Below are positions 1 through 9,983 of a stretch of DNA of 64,000 nucleotides, piece by piece. The stretch lies in assembly GCF_019038415.1 (NCBI RefSeq), contig NZ_JAFKRG010000048.1:124001-188000 (forward strand). The letters are read 5' to 3'. Every line of letters starts with the position of its first letter. Positions within the stretch are counted from its first letter, which is position 1. The translations under genes and the position numbers were made by a program. The notes under the pieces were generated by a model. The model was given only the letters and a program-made list of their open reading frames with translations, was not told where the DNA came from and searched no databases. The stretch is from Synechococcus sp. CCY 9618 (GTDB lineage Bacteria > Cyanobacteriota > Cyanobacteriia > PCC-6307 > Cyanobiaceae).

Positions 1-643
1 CTTCGGGCGGGATCCCGGACGCAGCCTCAGCGTGGCCCCCATGACCCCCGGCGCCGGGACCATCGGGGCCGGGCAGGGCACCGGCCATGGTGGGCTCGAG
101 AAACAGCATCAGACTCGTCTCGGCCAGGCCGGCGTGGAGCCCCTCACTGCGTTCCGGTTCGGGGATCAGGGCTCCGAGGTCGTCGGCGCCGCGCCAGAGG
201 AAGCAGGGCAGCACGGCCAGGCGGGGTTCGAACAGCCGCAGTTCCCGCGCCGCGGCCTCCAGCAGGCCGATCTGGCCGCCGTGGGCGTTGAGAAGCACCA
301 GTCGTTGGAACCCCGCCGCCGCGATCCCCCTGCCGACGGAACGCACCAGGTCGATCAGCAGGTCGGCGGGCAGGCTGAGCGTGCCGGGGAAGCCCAGATG
401 CTCGGGGGAGAAGCCGATGCTCTGCACCGGCAGGCGCCAGATCGGCAGGTCGGGGTCGAGCTGCGCCAGCACGGCGTCCGCCACCCGGTCGGCGAACAGG
501 GCATCGGTCTCCAGGGGCAGCAGGGGGCCGTGCTGCTCGATGGCGCCCAGGGGCCACAGCACCGTGCTCCCCGGCCGGGAGGCCTGATCACGCAGCTCGG
601 GCCAGCTGAGGCTGGCGAGGTGGCGGTCGCGGCGGAGGGCCAT
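1..643 (-). CDS. Creatininase (creatinine amidohydrolase) family protein, 3' end outside window
   Basis: The minus strand reads an open frame from an ATG at 643 to the window edge, about 214 codons with no stop, so the C-terminus is missing. Near residue 30 it has GAIEQHGPLLPLETDALFAD, the Glu-His...Asp metal-ligand block of the creatininase family, and further on NAHGGQ, the second conserved block. The family contains metal-dependent amidohydrolases such as creatininase and FAPy deformylase (ArfB); the substrate here cannot be told from sequence. It is transcribed divergently from the S1-like gene across a gap of about 70 bases. The family call is firm; the specific reaction is unknown. Confidence 0.85.
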   Translation of the reverse strand, partial: MALRRDRHLASLSWPELRDQASRPGSTVLWPLGAIEQHGPLLPLETDALFADRVADAVLAQLDPDLPIWRLPVQSIGFSPEHLGFPGTLSLPADLLIDLVRSVGRGIAAAGFQRLVLLNAHGGQIGLLEAAARELRLFEPRLAVLPCFLWRGADDLGALIPEPERSEGLHAGLAETSLMLFLEPTMAGALPGPDGPGAGGHGGHAEAASGIPPE

Positions 644-714
644 CGGCTGGGGGAGGCCGGGCCTCCGGGGGGGATTCGTACAGTGTGGAGCCCCGTGCTT
701 CGCTGAGGACCTCG

Positions 715-1980
715 ATGGCAGGAACCGGCAACTCCGCGCCGCGCCAGCCCAGGAACCCCGCCCAGCGCCCGGTGTCGCCGGCGACGGGTTCCGGGACGGC
801 CCCTGCGCCCCTGCGCAAGCCCCCCCAGGTGCTGATGATCAAGAAGGAGGAGGAGGTGGCTGCCGAGACACTCCCCGCTCCCGCCGCTTCGAGCTCCGCT
901 GGTGCTGCCGCCCCCCCCGAGCGCCCCGCGCCTGTTCCAGCGGACGGGGACCGCTTCGATCCGGATGGGCTGGAGGGCCTCACCATGGCCGACCTGCTCG
1001 GCCCTGCTCCAGGGCGGGGCGGCCGCACGTCAGGCGCCCCGTCCGCCGCCGCCGGAACGGCCTCGGCCGCTGCCTCCGCCCGCACCGTCGACGACTTCGA
1101 TTTCGATGAGGAGGCCTTCCTCGCCGCCCTCGACGAGAACGCCCCGGTCGGCACCACCGGAGAGGTGGTGCAGGGGGTGGTGATCGGTCTGGAGAGCGAC
1201 GGCGTCTACGTGGACATCGGCGGCAAGGCCCCCGGTTTCATGCCCAAGAGCGAATGCGGCCTGGGGGTCATCACCAACCTCAAGGAGCGTTTCCCCAAGG
1301 GGCTGCCCATTGAGGTGCTCGTCACCCGGGAGCAGAACGCCGACGGCATGGTCACCATCAGCGCCCGGGCCCTGGCTCTGCGCCAGAGCTGGGAGAAGGT
1401 GCGCCAGCTGGAGAAGGACGGCAAGGCGGTGCAGGTCAGGGTGAACGGGTTCAACCGTGGCGGTGTCACCTGCGATCTGGAGGGACTGCGGGGGTTCATC
1501 CCCCGTTCCCAGCTCAACGAGGGCGAGAACCATGAGGCCCTGGTCGGCCAGACCCTGGGGGTCGCCTTCCTGGAGGTGAATCCCGAAACCCGCAAACTGG
1601 TGCTCTCCGAGAAACGGGCCGCCACCGCCGCCCGCTTCGCCACCCTGGAGGTGGGCCAGCTGGTGGAGGGCCAGGTGGTGTCGATCAAGCCCTATGGCTT
1701 CTTCGTCGACCTGGGCGGCGTCAGCGGTCTGCTGCATCACTCCTGCATCACCGGCGGCGCCCTGCGCGATCTGCGCGAGGCCTTCCAGCAGGGCGAGCAC
1801 CTCAAGGCCCTGATCACCTCCATCGATCCCGCCCGCGGGCGCATCGCCCTCAACACCGCCCTGCTGGAGGGGCCTCCCGGTGAACTGCTGATCGCCAAGG
1901 AGACCGTGATGGCCGAAGCCGCCGACCGGGCCCACCGGGCCCGCGCGCTCCTGCGTCAGCAGGAACAGGACGCGGGATGA
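715..1980 (+). CDS. rps1b: Ribosomal protein S1 homologue with three S1 RNA-binding domains
   Basis: A 421-residue protein. The first 140 or so residues are low-complexity (Pro/Ala-rich, then acidic). Three S1/OB domains follow, each recognisable by its start: GEVVQGVVIGLESDGVYVDI, then GKAVQVRVNGFNRGGVTCDL, then GQLVEGQVVSIKPYGFFVDL. Cyanobacteria commonly have a short S1 (Rps1a) and a second S1-like RNA-binding protein (Rps1b/Nbp1); the three-domain form fits this group, so the symbol is tentative. I chose the ATG at 715 because GAGGA lies 5 bases upstream; an in-frame GTG at 685 would add ten residues. The stop overlaps the next start by 4 bases, so translation is probably coupled to the Tab2-like gene. 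Confidence 0.85.
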   Translation: MAGTGNSAPRQPRNPAQRPVSPATGSGTAPAPLRKPPQVLMIKKEEEVAAETLPAPAASSSAGAAAPPERPAPVPADGDRFDPDGLEGLTMADLLGPAPGRGGRTSGAPSAAAGTASAAASARTVDDFDFDEEAFLAALDENAPVGTTGEVVQGVVIGLESDGVYVDIGGKAPGFMPKSECGLGVITNLKERFPKGLPIEVLVTREQNADGMVTISARALALRQSWEKVRQLEKDGKAVQVRVNGFNRGGVTCDLEGLRGFIPRSQLNEGENHEALVGQTLGVAFLEVNPETRKLVLSEKRAATAARFATLEVGQLVEGQVVSIKPYGFFVDLGGVSGLLHHSCITGGALRDLREAFQQGEHLKALITSIDPARGRIALNTALLEGPPGELLIAKETVMAEAADRAHRARALLRQQEQDAG

Positions 1981-2861
1981 GCGCAGCGATGCAGGTGGCG
2001 GGCCCCGACTGGGAGCTCGACTACTACTCCAGGCCGATCCTGGAGGCTGATGGTAAAAAACGCTGGGAACTGCTGATCTGCTCCACCGCCACGTCCCAGG
2101 CCCCGGCGGTCCCGTTCCGCTGGGTCAGGGACTGTCCGGCGTCCAGCGTCAATTCCCAGTGGCTGCGGGGGGCCATCGAAGCGGCCCTGGAAGCCAGCGC
2201 CGAACAGGGCTACGGACCGCCGCGGCGGCTGCGCTGCTGGCGGGGCTCGATGCGGACCATGGTGCAGCGGGCGGCGGAGGGCCTGGGGCTCGAGCTGGTG
2301 CCGAGCCGTCGCTGCTACGGACTGGTGGAGTGGCTGCAGGAACGGCAGATGAACGTCTACCCCCTGGAGCCCGGCTACATGGCCGGACCCCTGGCCCCCG
2401 CCCCCCAGCCGATCCCGCCGGTGGCGGTGCCCCTGCCGGAGGCGGCCCGGGGCGACAGCTGGAGCTGGGCCACCCTCAGCGCGGAGGCGTTGTCGGAAGC
2501 CGCCGGCTGGGAGATCGCCTTCCCCGGCCTGGTGGCCCTGCCTGCTCAGTTGGATCCCACCACCCCGGTGCCCGGCATCCGTCTGTTCAGCCGCCGGCGG
2601 GCCCTGGCCATCGCCGGCTGGCTGTCCGGCCTGGAGCCCGTGAGGCTCGAGGTCTGCTCCGGCCAGCTGGTGCTCGAGGCTGGCCTGGAGGATCGCTGGA
2701 TCCTGGCGCGCCTGCCGGAGCAGGAAGCGCAGGCGGCAGCGGCGGCCCTGGCCCAGGCCCGGGAGCGGGCCGGCGGGCTGCAGTTCATCGCCATCCAGGC
2801 GAGCGAGGAGGCCCCGGCTCTCGACGGCTTCTGGCTGCTGCGGGACCTGCCGGATGGCTGA
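1977..2861 (+). CDS. Tab2/Atab2-family RNA-binding protein (DUF1092)
   Basis: A 294-residue protein beginning close to the family signature DWELDYYSRPILEADGKKRW, followed by WELLICS, a conserved RRLRCWRGSM segment, and VEWLQERQMNVYPLEPGY. These are hallmarks of the cyanobacterial/plastid Tab2 (Atab2) family. The Chlamydomonas and Arabidopsis members bind mRNA and are needed for translation of photosystem I reaction-centre transcripts. A similar role here is inference. The ATG overlaps the S1-like gene stop (ATGA), and the end overlaps the start of pgeF by 8 bases, so the three genes look like one operon. Pairing an S1 protein with Tab2 suggests a joint role in translation initiation. Confidence 0.9.
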   Translation: MSAAMQVAGPDWELDYYSRPILEADGKKRWELLICSTATSQAPAVPFRWVRDCPASSVNSQWLRGAIEAALEASAEQGYGPPRRLRCWRGSMRTMVQRAAEGLGLELVPSRRCYGLVEWLQERQMNVYPLEPGYMAGPLAPAPQPIPPVAVPLPEAARGDSWSWATLSAEALSEAAGWEIAFPGLVALPAQLDPTTPVPGIRLFSRRRALAIAGWLSGLEPVRLEVCSGQLVLEAGLEDRWILARLPEQEAQAAAAALAQARERAGGLQFIAIQASEEAPALDGFWLLRDLPDG

Positions 2862-3660
2862 GGGTCTCGACCCGCCCTTCGACCGCACCGATGCGGGTTT
2901 CAACGACCTGCCCGGCTGGACCTGGGTAGGGACCTATGGCGGTCATTACCTGCAGTGCGATCTGCTGGCCGGCTTCGAGCACGGCTTCTTCACCCGCCGG
3001 TGGCAGGGCAGGGAACCGGATGAACTCGCCGGGGCGATCAGCGCCGGCATCAGCGTCCATCGCACCCGCCAGGTGCATGGAGCGACGGTGCTCGCCGCTG
3101 CCGCCGCAGCGACTCCCCCCTGGCCGGAGGCCGACGGCCTGCGCAGCGATGGGGGTGGCCAGAGTCTCTGGGTGTGCGGCGCTGACTGCACCCCGGTGCT
3201 GATCGCCGACCCTGCCACGGGTCGGGTGGCCGCCTGCCATGCCGGATGGCGGGGGGTGGCCGCCCGGATCGTGCCGGCGGCGATCGACGCCCTCGTGGCG
3301 GAGGGCGCCCGTCGTGATCGGTTGCTGGTGGCCCTCGGTCCGGCGGTGGATGGCTCCCGCTACCAGGTGCAGCGGTCGGTGACCCTGCAGGTGGCGGCCT
3401 CCCTGGGCTCCCTTGGGGACATCGAGGCCGCCCTGGCGGATCTGGAGGCCTGCGGAAGCCTGCTGCCGGATCCGCAGCCGGGCCGGGACCGGCTGGACAT
3501 CCGCCGGGCCACGGTGTGGCAGCTGCGTCGGGAAGGCATCACGGTGGATCGGATGGCCCTCTGCCCGCTCTGCACGGTGGCCGAGCCGCTGCTGTTCCAC
3601 TCGTGGCGCCGCGATGGGGTCAGGGCGGTGCAGTGGAGCGGGGTGGTTTCCCAGGCTTGA
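2854..3660 (+). CDS. pgeF: Purine nucleoside phosphorylase YfiH/LACC1 family (formerly polyphenol oxidase family)
   Basis: A 268-residue protein. The middle carries the family motifs HRTRQVHG, GADCTPVLIAD and CHAGWRG, which supply the Cys and His residues of the active site, and a late CPLC segment. YfiH-type proteins act on purine nucleosides, and E. coli PgeF is also linked to peptidoglycan fidelity. The N-terminus, up to GFFTRR, contains the typical start-of-fold segment. It is the last gene of the rps1-tab2 operon, with its start inside the end of tab2. An 18-base tandem repeat begins at its stop codon. Family assignment is strong; the preferred substrate cannot be read from the sequence. 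Confidence 0.88.
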   Translation: MAEGLDPPFDRTDAGFNDLPGWTWVGTYGGHYLQCDLLAGFEHGFFTRRWQGREPDELAGAISAGISVHRTRQVHGATVLAAAAAATPPWPEADGLRSDGGGQSLWVCGADCTPVLIADPATGRVAACHAGWRGVAARIVPAAIDALVAEGARRDRLLVALGPAVDGSRYQVQRSVTLQVAASLGSLGDIEAALADLEACGSLLPDPQPGRDRLDIRRATVWQLRREGITVDRMALCPLCTVAEPLLFHSWRRDGVRAVQWSGVVSQA

Positions 3661-3692
3661 TCAGTACGCAGCCCTTGATCAGTAGGCAGCCC
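3657..3692. repeat. Tandem duplication of an 18-bp unit at the pgeF stop codon
   Basis: Two adjacent 18-base copies, 3657-3674 and 3675-3692, both starting TTGATCAGTA and ending GCAGCCC. They differ at one base (C versus G at the eleventh position). The first copy contains the pgeF stop codon TGA. This is seen directly in the sequence. No function is evident. Confidence 0.85.
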
Positions 3693-3802
3693 AGAAATCG
3701 CTGGGGTTGGGATGAAGGTCGGATGAACTCCTTCTGTGAGAAAGGATTTAACGGGATAACCGACCAGCCGGAAGGTTGCCTGGGACACCACGGCGAGAGA
3801 AA

Positions 3803-4189
3803 ATGCATTGGATGCAATTTTCAGACATGCTCACCGGTGCGGAACTACTGGCAAAGGTCAAAGAGATGGGAGAAGCGAGCAAATCCGATCTCGTCAGGGC
3901 CTGCGGCTACGTGACGTCCCGCAAGGATGGCGCTGAACGACTCAACTTCACCGCCTTCTACGAGGCACTTCTTCATGCCAAGGGCATGGATTTCTCTTCC
4001 GCTCCCCGCAGCGGCAAGGCCGGCCGCAAGCTCAGCTTCAGCACCAAGGTGCAGTTCAACGGCAACCTGATGGTGGGCCGGGCCTACACCGCCATGCTGG
4101 ATCTCAAACCCGGCGATGAGTTCGAGATCAAGCTGGGGCGCAAGCAGATCCGTCTGACGCCGCTGGGTGCGGAGGACGAGGAAGGCTGA
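3803..4189 (+). CDS. cyAbrB-family transcriptional regulator
   Basis: About 128 residues matching cyanobacterial AbrB-like regulators. The N-terminal half contains LTGAELLAKVKEMG and SDLVRACGYVTSRKDG; the C-terminal half contains GKAGRKLSFSTKVQFNGNLM and a swapped-hairpin-like end (LKPGDEFEIKLGRKQIRL). cyAbrB proteins are abundant DNA-binding regulators of nitrogen and carbon balance in cyanobacteria. In-frame ATGs at 3803, 3812 and 3827 are all possible; conservation begins just after the 3827 ATG. The upstream 140 bases are less GC-rich than the surroundings and probably hold its promoter. The 3' end overlaps the convergent FAD gene by 62 bases. Confidence 0.88.
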   Translation: MHWMQFSDMLTGAELLAKVKEMGEASKSDLVRACGYVTSRKDGAERLNFTAFYEALLHAKGMDFSSAPRSGKAGRKLSFSTKVQFNGNLMVGRAYTAMLDLKPGDEFEIKLGRKQIRLTPLGAEDEEG

Positions 4190-5831
4190 GCGCCACCGCT
4201 TCAGCCACCTTGATGCCATCGATCGCGGCTGAGAGGATCCCACCCGCATGGCCGGCCCCCTCCCCCGCCGGGAACAGGCCGGCGATGTTGGTGCTCTCGA
4301 ACGTCACCGGGTTCCGCTGCAGCCGTAACGGCGAAGAGGTACGGGTCTCCACACCGGTCAGCAGGGCCCCCGCCATGGCGTAGCCCGGGATTCGCTGGGA
4401 GAACACCGGCAGCGCTTCCCGGATCGCCTCCAGGACGAAGTCCGGCAGACAGCCTTCAAGGCTGCCGAAGTGCAGGCCGGGCTGGTAGGAGCCAGCCACG
4501 GCGCCAGCAGGTGGCTCCTGGCTCGGTCGTCCGGCCAGGAAATCCTGCAGCCACTGGGCCGGAGCCCGGTAGTCGCCACCGCCGGCCAGGAAGGCCTGCC
4601 GTTCCCAGTGGCGCTGGAAGGCCATGCCGGCCAGGGGATCCCCCGGTTCCCGGCCGAAGGGTGCCAGGTCCTCTTCGCTCACGGGCACCACCAGTCCGCT
4701 GTTGGCATTGCGTTCCCGGCGGGAGTGCTGGCTCATGCCGTTGGTGACCACACAGCCTTCTTCGGAGGTGGCTCCCACGACCAGCCCCCCGGGACACATG
4801 CAGAAGCTGTAGACGCTGCGTCCCGTGGTGGCTTTTCCCGTGCAGTGGTGCACGAGTTTGTATTCCGCAGGGCCGAGCCGGGGGTGGCCGGCGGCCTCCC
4901 CCCAGCGGGCCCGGTCGACCAGGGCCTGGGGGTGCTCGATCCTCACACCCACCGCGAAGGGCTTCGGCGCCATCGCCACCCCCAGCTCCCGCAGCATGAC
5001 GAAGCTGTCGCGGGCACTGTGGCCCGGCGCCAGCACCAGATGGCGGGTGGCGATGGTGCTGCCGTCGGCCAGCCGCACGCCGCGCACCTGTCGGTCAGGG
5101 TTTTCCTCCAGCAGCAGACCGACCACGTGCCGGCCGAAGCGCACCTCTCCTCCAAGGGCCTCGATCCGGGCCCGCAGGCCCCGCACCACCGTGGCCAGCT
5201 TGAAGGTGCCGATGTGGGGGTGGTGCAGGGTGAGGATCTCCGGATCGGCACCGGCTGCCACCAGTTCCTCAAGCACCTTGCGGATGTAGGTGGGGCTTTC
5301 GCTCACCTGGCTGTAGAGCTTGCCATCGGAGAACGTGCCGGCGCCCCCCTCGCCGAACTGGGCATTGGAGCCGGGATCGAAGCGGCGGCGGCCCTGCCAG
5401 AACCCGAAGGTGTCGGCCGTGCGTTCCTTCACGGCCTTGCCCCGCTCCAGCAACAGGGGCCGCCATCCCATCTGGGCGAGCAACAGGGCCGCGAAGTAAC
5501 CGCAGGGGCCGGCGCCCACCACCACCGGCCGCTGCGCCTGTGCCGCCGGATCGGCCTGGGCCACGGGCCGGTAACGGGTGTCCGGGGTCGGCCGCAGATG
5601 GGGGTCGGTGCCGAAGCGCCGCAGCAGCCGGCGCCTCACGCCGGCATCCAGATCCAGGTCAAGGCAGTACACCAGGGCGATGGACCCCCGCCGTCGGGCG
5701 TCCACGCTGCGTTTCACCAGACGGTGGCCCCGCAGTTCCCCCGGGACCAGCCCCAACCGGCGCTGGATGGCCGCCTCCAGGTCGGCGGCGCTGTGATCGA
5801 GCGGCAGCTTCAGCTCGCTGAGGCGCAGCAC
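4128..5831 (-). CDS. FAD-dependent dehydrogenase-like protein (COG2509 type)
   Basis: A 567-residue flavoprotein. The first 90 residues form a small N-terminal domain typical of this family (MLRLSELKLPLDHSAADL start). A dinucleotide-binding fold follows, with VVVGAGPCGYFAALLLAQMG. Then comes FGEGGAGTFSDGKLYS, a block typical of the uncharacterised COG2509 group, and a late FAD segment AGLFPAGEGAGHAGGILSA. The substrate is unknown. The gene is convergent with cyAbrB and overlaps its 3' end. On the minus strand upstream, around 5858-5870, the sequence CCCTAGAACG could serve as a -10 region. Family call secure; function not. Confidence 0.82.
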   Translation of the reverse strand: MLRLSELKLPLDHSAADLEAAIQRRLGLVPGELRGHRLVKRSVDARRRGSIALVYCLDLDLDAGVRRRLLRRFGTDPHLRPTPDTRYRPVAQADPAAQAQRPVVVGAGPCGYFAALLLAQMGWRPLLLERGKAVKERTADTFGFWQGRRRFDPGSNAQFGEGGAGTFSDGKLYSQVSESPTYIRKVLEELVAAGADPEILTLHHPHIGTFKLATVVRGLRARIEALGGEVRFGRHVVGLLLEENPDRQVRGVRLADGSTIATRHLVLAPGHSARDSFVMLRELGVAMAPKPFAVGVRIEHPQALVDRARWGEAAGHPRLGPAEYKLVHHCTGKATTGRSVYSFCMCPGGLVVGATSEEGCVVTNGMSQHSRRERNANSGLVVPVSEEDLAPFGREPGDPLAGMAFQRHWERQAFLAGGGDYRAPAQWLQDFLAGRPSQEPPAGAVAGSYQPGLHFGSLEGCLPDFVLEAIREALPVFSQRIPGYAMAGALLTGVETRTSSPLRLQRNPVTFESTNIAGLFPAGEGAGHAGGILSAAIDGIKVAEAVALSLPRPPHPAASDGSACAPA

Positions 5832-6063
5832 GGCCGGGGCAGGCGGAGGTCTGATGGCGTTCTAGGGCACGGCGACGCGACGGGCGCCACGAATGTCCCC
5901 ATCGGCAGGCCGTGTCCCACAGGAAGGATCCAGGTGGACGATGATGCAGGTTGCCGGGAAATGTTCCGATGGGTCTGGGTCACTGCCCCCTCTGCATGGG
6001 ACTCGCTCTGCTCTGTGTCGTCCGCTGCAGCGCCCACGCCATGATGCTCCTGCGCCTGGCCTG
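5832..6063. other. Divergent intergenic region between the FAD gene and the MBL-fold gene
   Basis: 232 bases without a convincing gene. Frames reading through it on the plus strand are upstream extensions of the MBL-fold gene and lack family similarity. It should hold the promoters of both flanking genes. I see no hairpin of note. Confidence 0.5.
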
Positions 6064-6794
6064 ATGATGCTTCGCACCACGTACCTGGGCGCCAACGGCT
6101 GGTGGTTGGCTTTCGGTGATCTGACGGTGCTGGTGGATCCCTGGTTGACCGGGGATCTGGTGTTTCCCCCCGGTCCCTGGCTGCTGCGGGGCCGACTCCT
6201 GGAGCCCTGCCCCCTTCCTGGGCCCCCCGACCTGCTGCTGCTCACCCAGGGTCTGCCGGATCACTGCCATCCCCCCAGCCTGCAGCTGCTCGACCGACGA
6301 CTGCCGGTGGTGGGCTCCACCAGCGCGGTCACCCAGGTCCGGCGTCTGGGCTTCACGGCTGTCACGGCCCTGCGCCCCGGAGAGGTGCACCGGCACCGGG
6401 ACCTGGAGATCACTGCCACCGCCGGCGCCGCAGTCCCCGTTGTGGAGAACGGCTACCTGCTCGATCACCCTTGCGGCCACCTCTACCTGGAACCCCACGG
6501 GTTCCTGGCCGAGGATCTGCCCGCCCGTCGCCTGGATGCGGTGATCACTCCGGTGGTCGATCTGGGCCTGCCCCTGGCGGGGGCGTTCGTGAAGGGCCGG
6601 CAGGTGCTGCCCAGGCTCCTGGAGCGCTTCGATCCGCTCACGGTGCTGGCGAGCACGGCGGGGGGGGAGGTGCAGTTCGACGGTCTGCTGAGCCGCGTGT
6701 TCCGCCAGGAGGGAAGTGTGCAGGAGGCGGCCGCCACCGTGGCCGCCTGCCGATCCGGGGAGTGCCGTCTGCTCGATCCGGTGCCCGGCACCGC

Positions 6795-6816
<22 letters not shown>
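6064..6816 (+). CDS. MBL-fold (metallo-beta-lactamase-like) protein with degenerate metal motif
   Basis: A 250-residue protein. The N-terminal strand pattern with VLVDPWLTGD fits the UlaG-like branch of the MBL fold. The canonical HxHxDH metal motif is replaced by QGLPDHCH (within LLLTQGLPDHCHPP), so the two leading His residues are Gln and Leu while Asp-His remain. Related cyanobacterial and plant proteins probably share this form, so it may be a conserved non-canonical clade and not decay. Two ATGs, 6064 and 6067, are possible starts. The 3' end overlaps convergent ppsA by 22 bases. Reaction unknown; it may be non-catalytic. Confidence 0.8.
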
Positions 6817-9239
<2,423 letters not shown>

Positions 9240-9333
9240 CCCTTCACCGTGACTGCTCCAACTGTGAAGCGGCCATCCGGCCGTCGCCGCAGGCTGTGAT
9301 GTTCGCCCACCCGGTGGGGCGGGTCGAAGCGGC

Positions 9334-9579
9334 TCAGGCTCCGGGGTCGGCAGGGGGAGGGGATGGGGCGTCGGACGCCGAGGGGCCGGGCGGGCGCTCG
9401 GGCTCGGGCAGCAGCTGGGCGAGCAGGCCGGCCCCCATCAGGATGCCCCCCAGGGTCAGGGCCAGGCCGCGGTTGGCGGCGGCGGGGCCGTCGATCCAGG
9501 CTCCTGTGGCCAGGAAGGCGCCCCCCAGCAGCAGGCTGGGCACCAGCACGATCCCCTTGGCGGTGCGGTTGAGGCTCAT
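9334..9579 (-). CDS. Small two-helix membrane protein, unknown function
   Basis: 81 residues with two hydrophobic segments (roughly residues 9-28, GIVLVPSLLLGGAFLATGAW, and 36-57) and a Pro-rich tail rich in Ser and Asp. I do not recognise a named family. Its ATG overlaps the stop of the secreted nuclease-like gene by 4 bases, so it is probably the last gene of the ilvB transcription unit. Confidence 0.6.
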   Translation of the reverse strand: MSLNRTAKGIVLVPSLLLGGAFLATGAWIDGPAAANRGLALTLGGILMGAGLLAQLLPEPERPPGPSASDAPSPPPADPGA

Positions 9580-9983
9580 GGACAGGCTTCGGCCAGAGCC
9601 AGGCCCGCGTCGATCAGGCCCGTGGCCATGTCGTCGCCGTCGGACAGCCGGCTGACGCGGGCCAGCAGGGTGCCCCCGCTCTCCCCCATGGGACGCAGAT
9701 TGACCCGGGTGCGGCGCGGCAGGGCCTGGCGCAGCCAGGCGATCGCCTGTTCCTCCTGATCGGGATCCACCTCCATGCAGGCCAGCTGCACCGGGTAGCT
9801 GCGGTTGCCATCCCCCACCTGCAGCAAGCGGCCGCTGCGCACCTGGTACACCTCCGCCGCCGCCGCCGCCCCGGGCCAGGCGATCAGCAGCGCGAGCAGC
9901 ACACCGAACAGCGTCAGAGCTTGGCGCCGCAACTGGGACAGAACAGATGGGCGCTGGCAGTGGTGCTGCCGCAGGCGTTGCAT
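9576..9983 (-). CDS. Exported small protein, possibly staphylococcal-nuclease-like
   Basis: Up to 135 residues. A hydrophobic stretch ([19 protein letters not shown]) looks like a signal peptide, followed by a mature part starting [16 protein letters not shown] with conserved-looking [10 protein letters not shown] and TRVNLRP segments. The beta-rich pattern resembles SNase-like/thermonuclease domains, but I do not see the full catalytic Arg/Glu set, so that is tentative. The ATG at 9983 overlaps the ilvB end by 70 bases; an in-frame TTG at 9932 gives a more usual signal-peptide length and a 19-base overlap. Confidence 0.6.
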   Translation of the reverse strand: MQRLRQHHCQRPSVLSQLRRQALTLFGVLLALLIAWPGAAAAAEVYQVRSGRLLQVGDGNRSYPVQLACMEVDPDQEEQAIAWLRQALPRRTRVNLRPMGESGGTLLARVSRLSDGDDMATGLIDAGLALAEACP

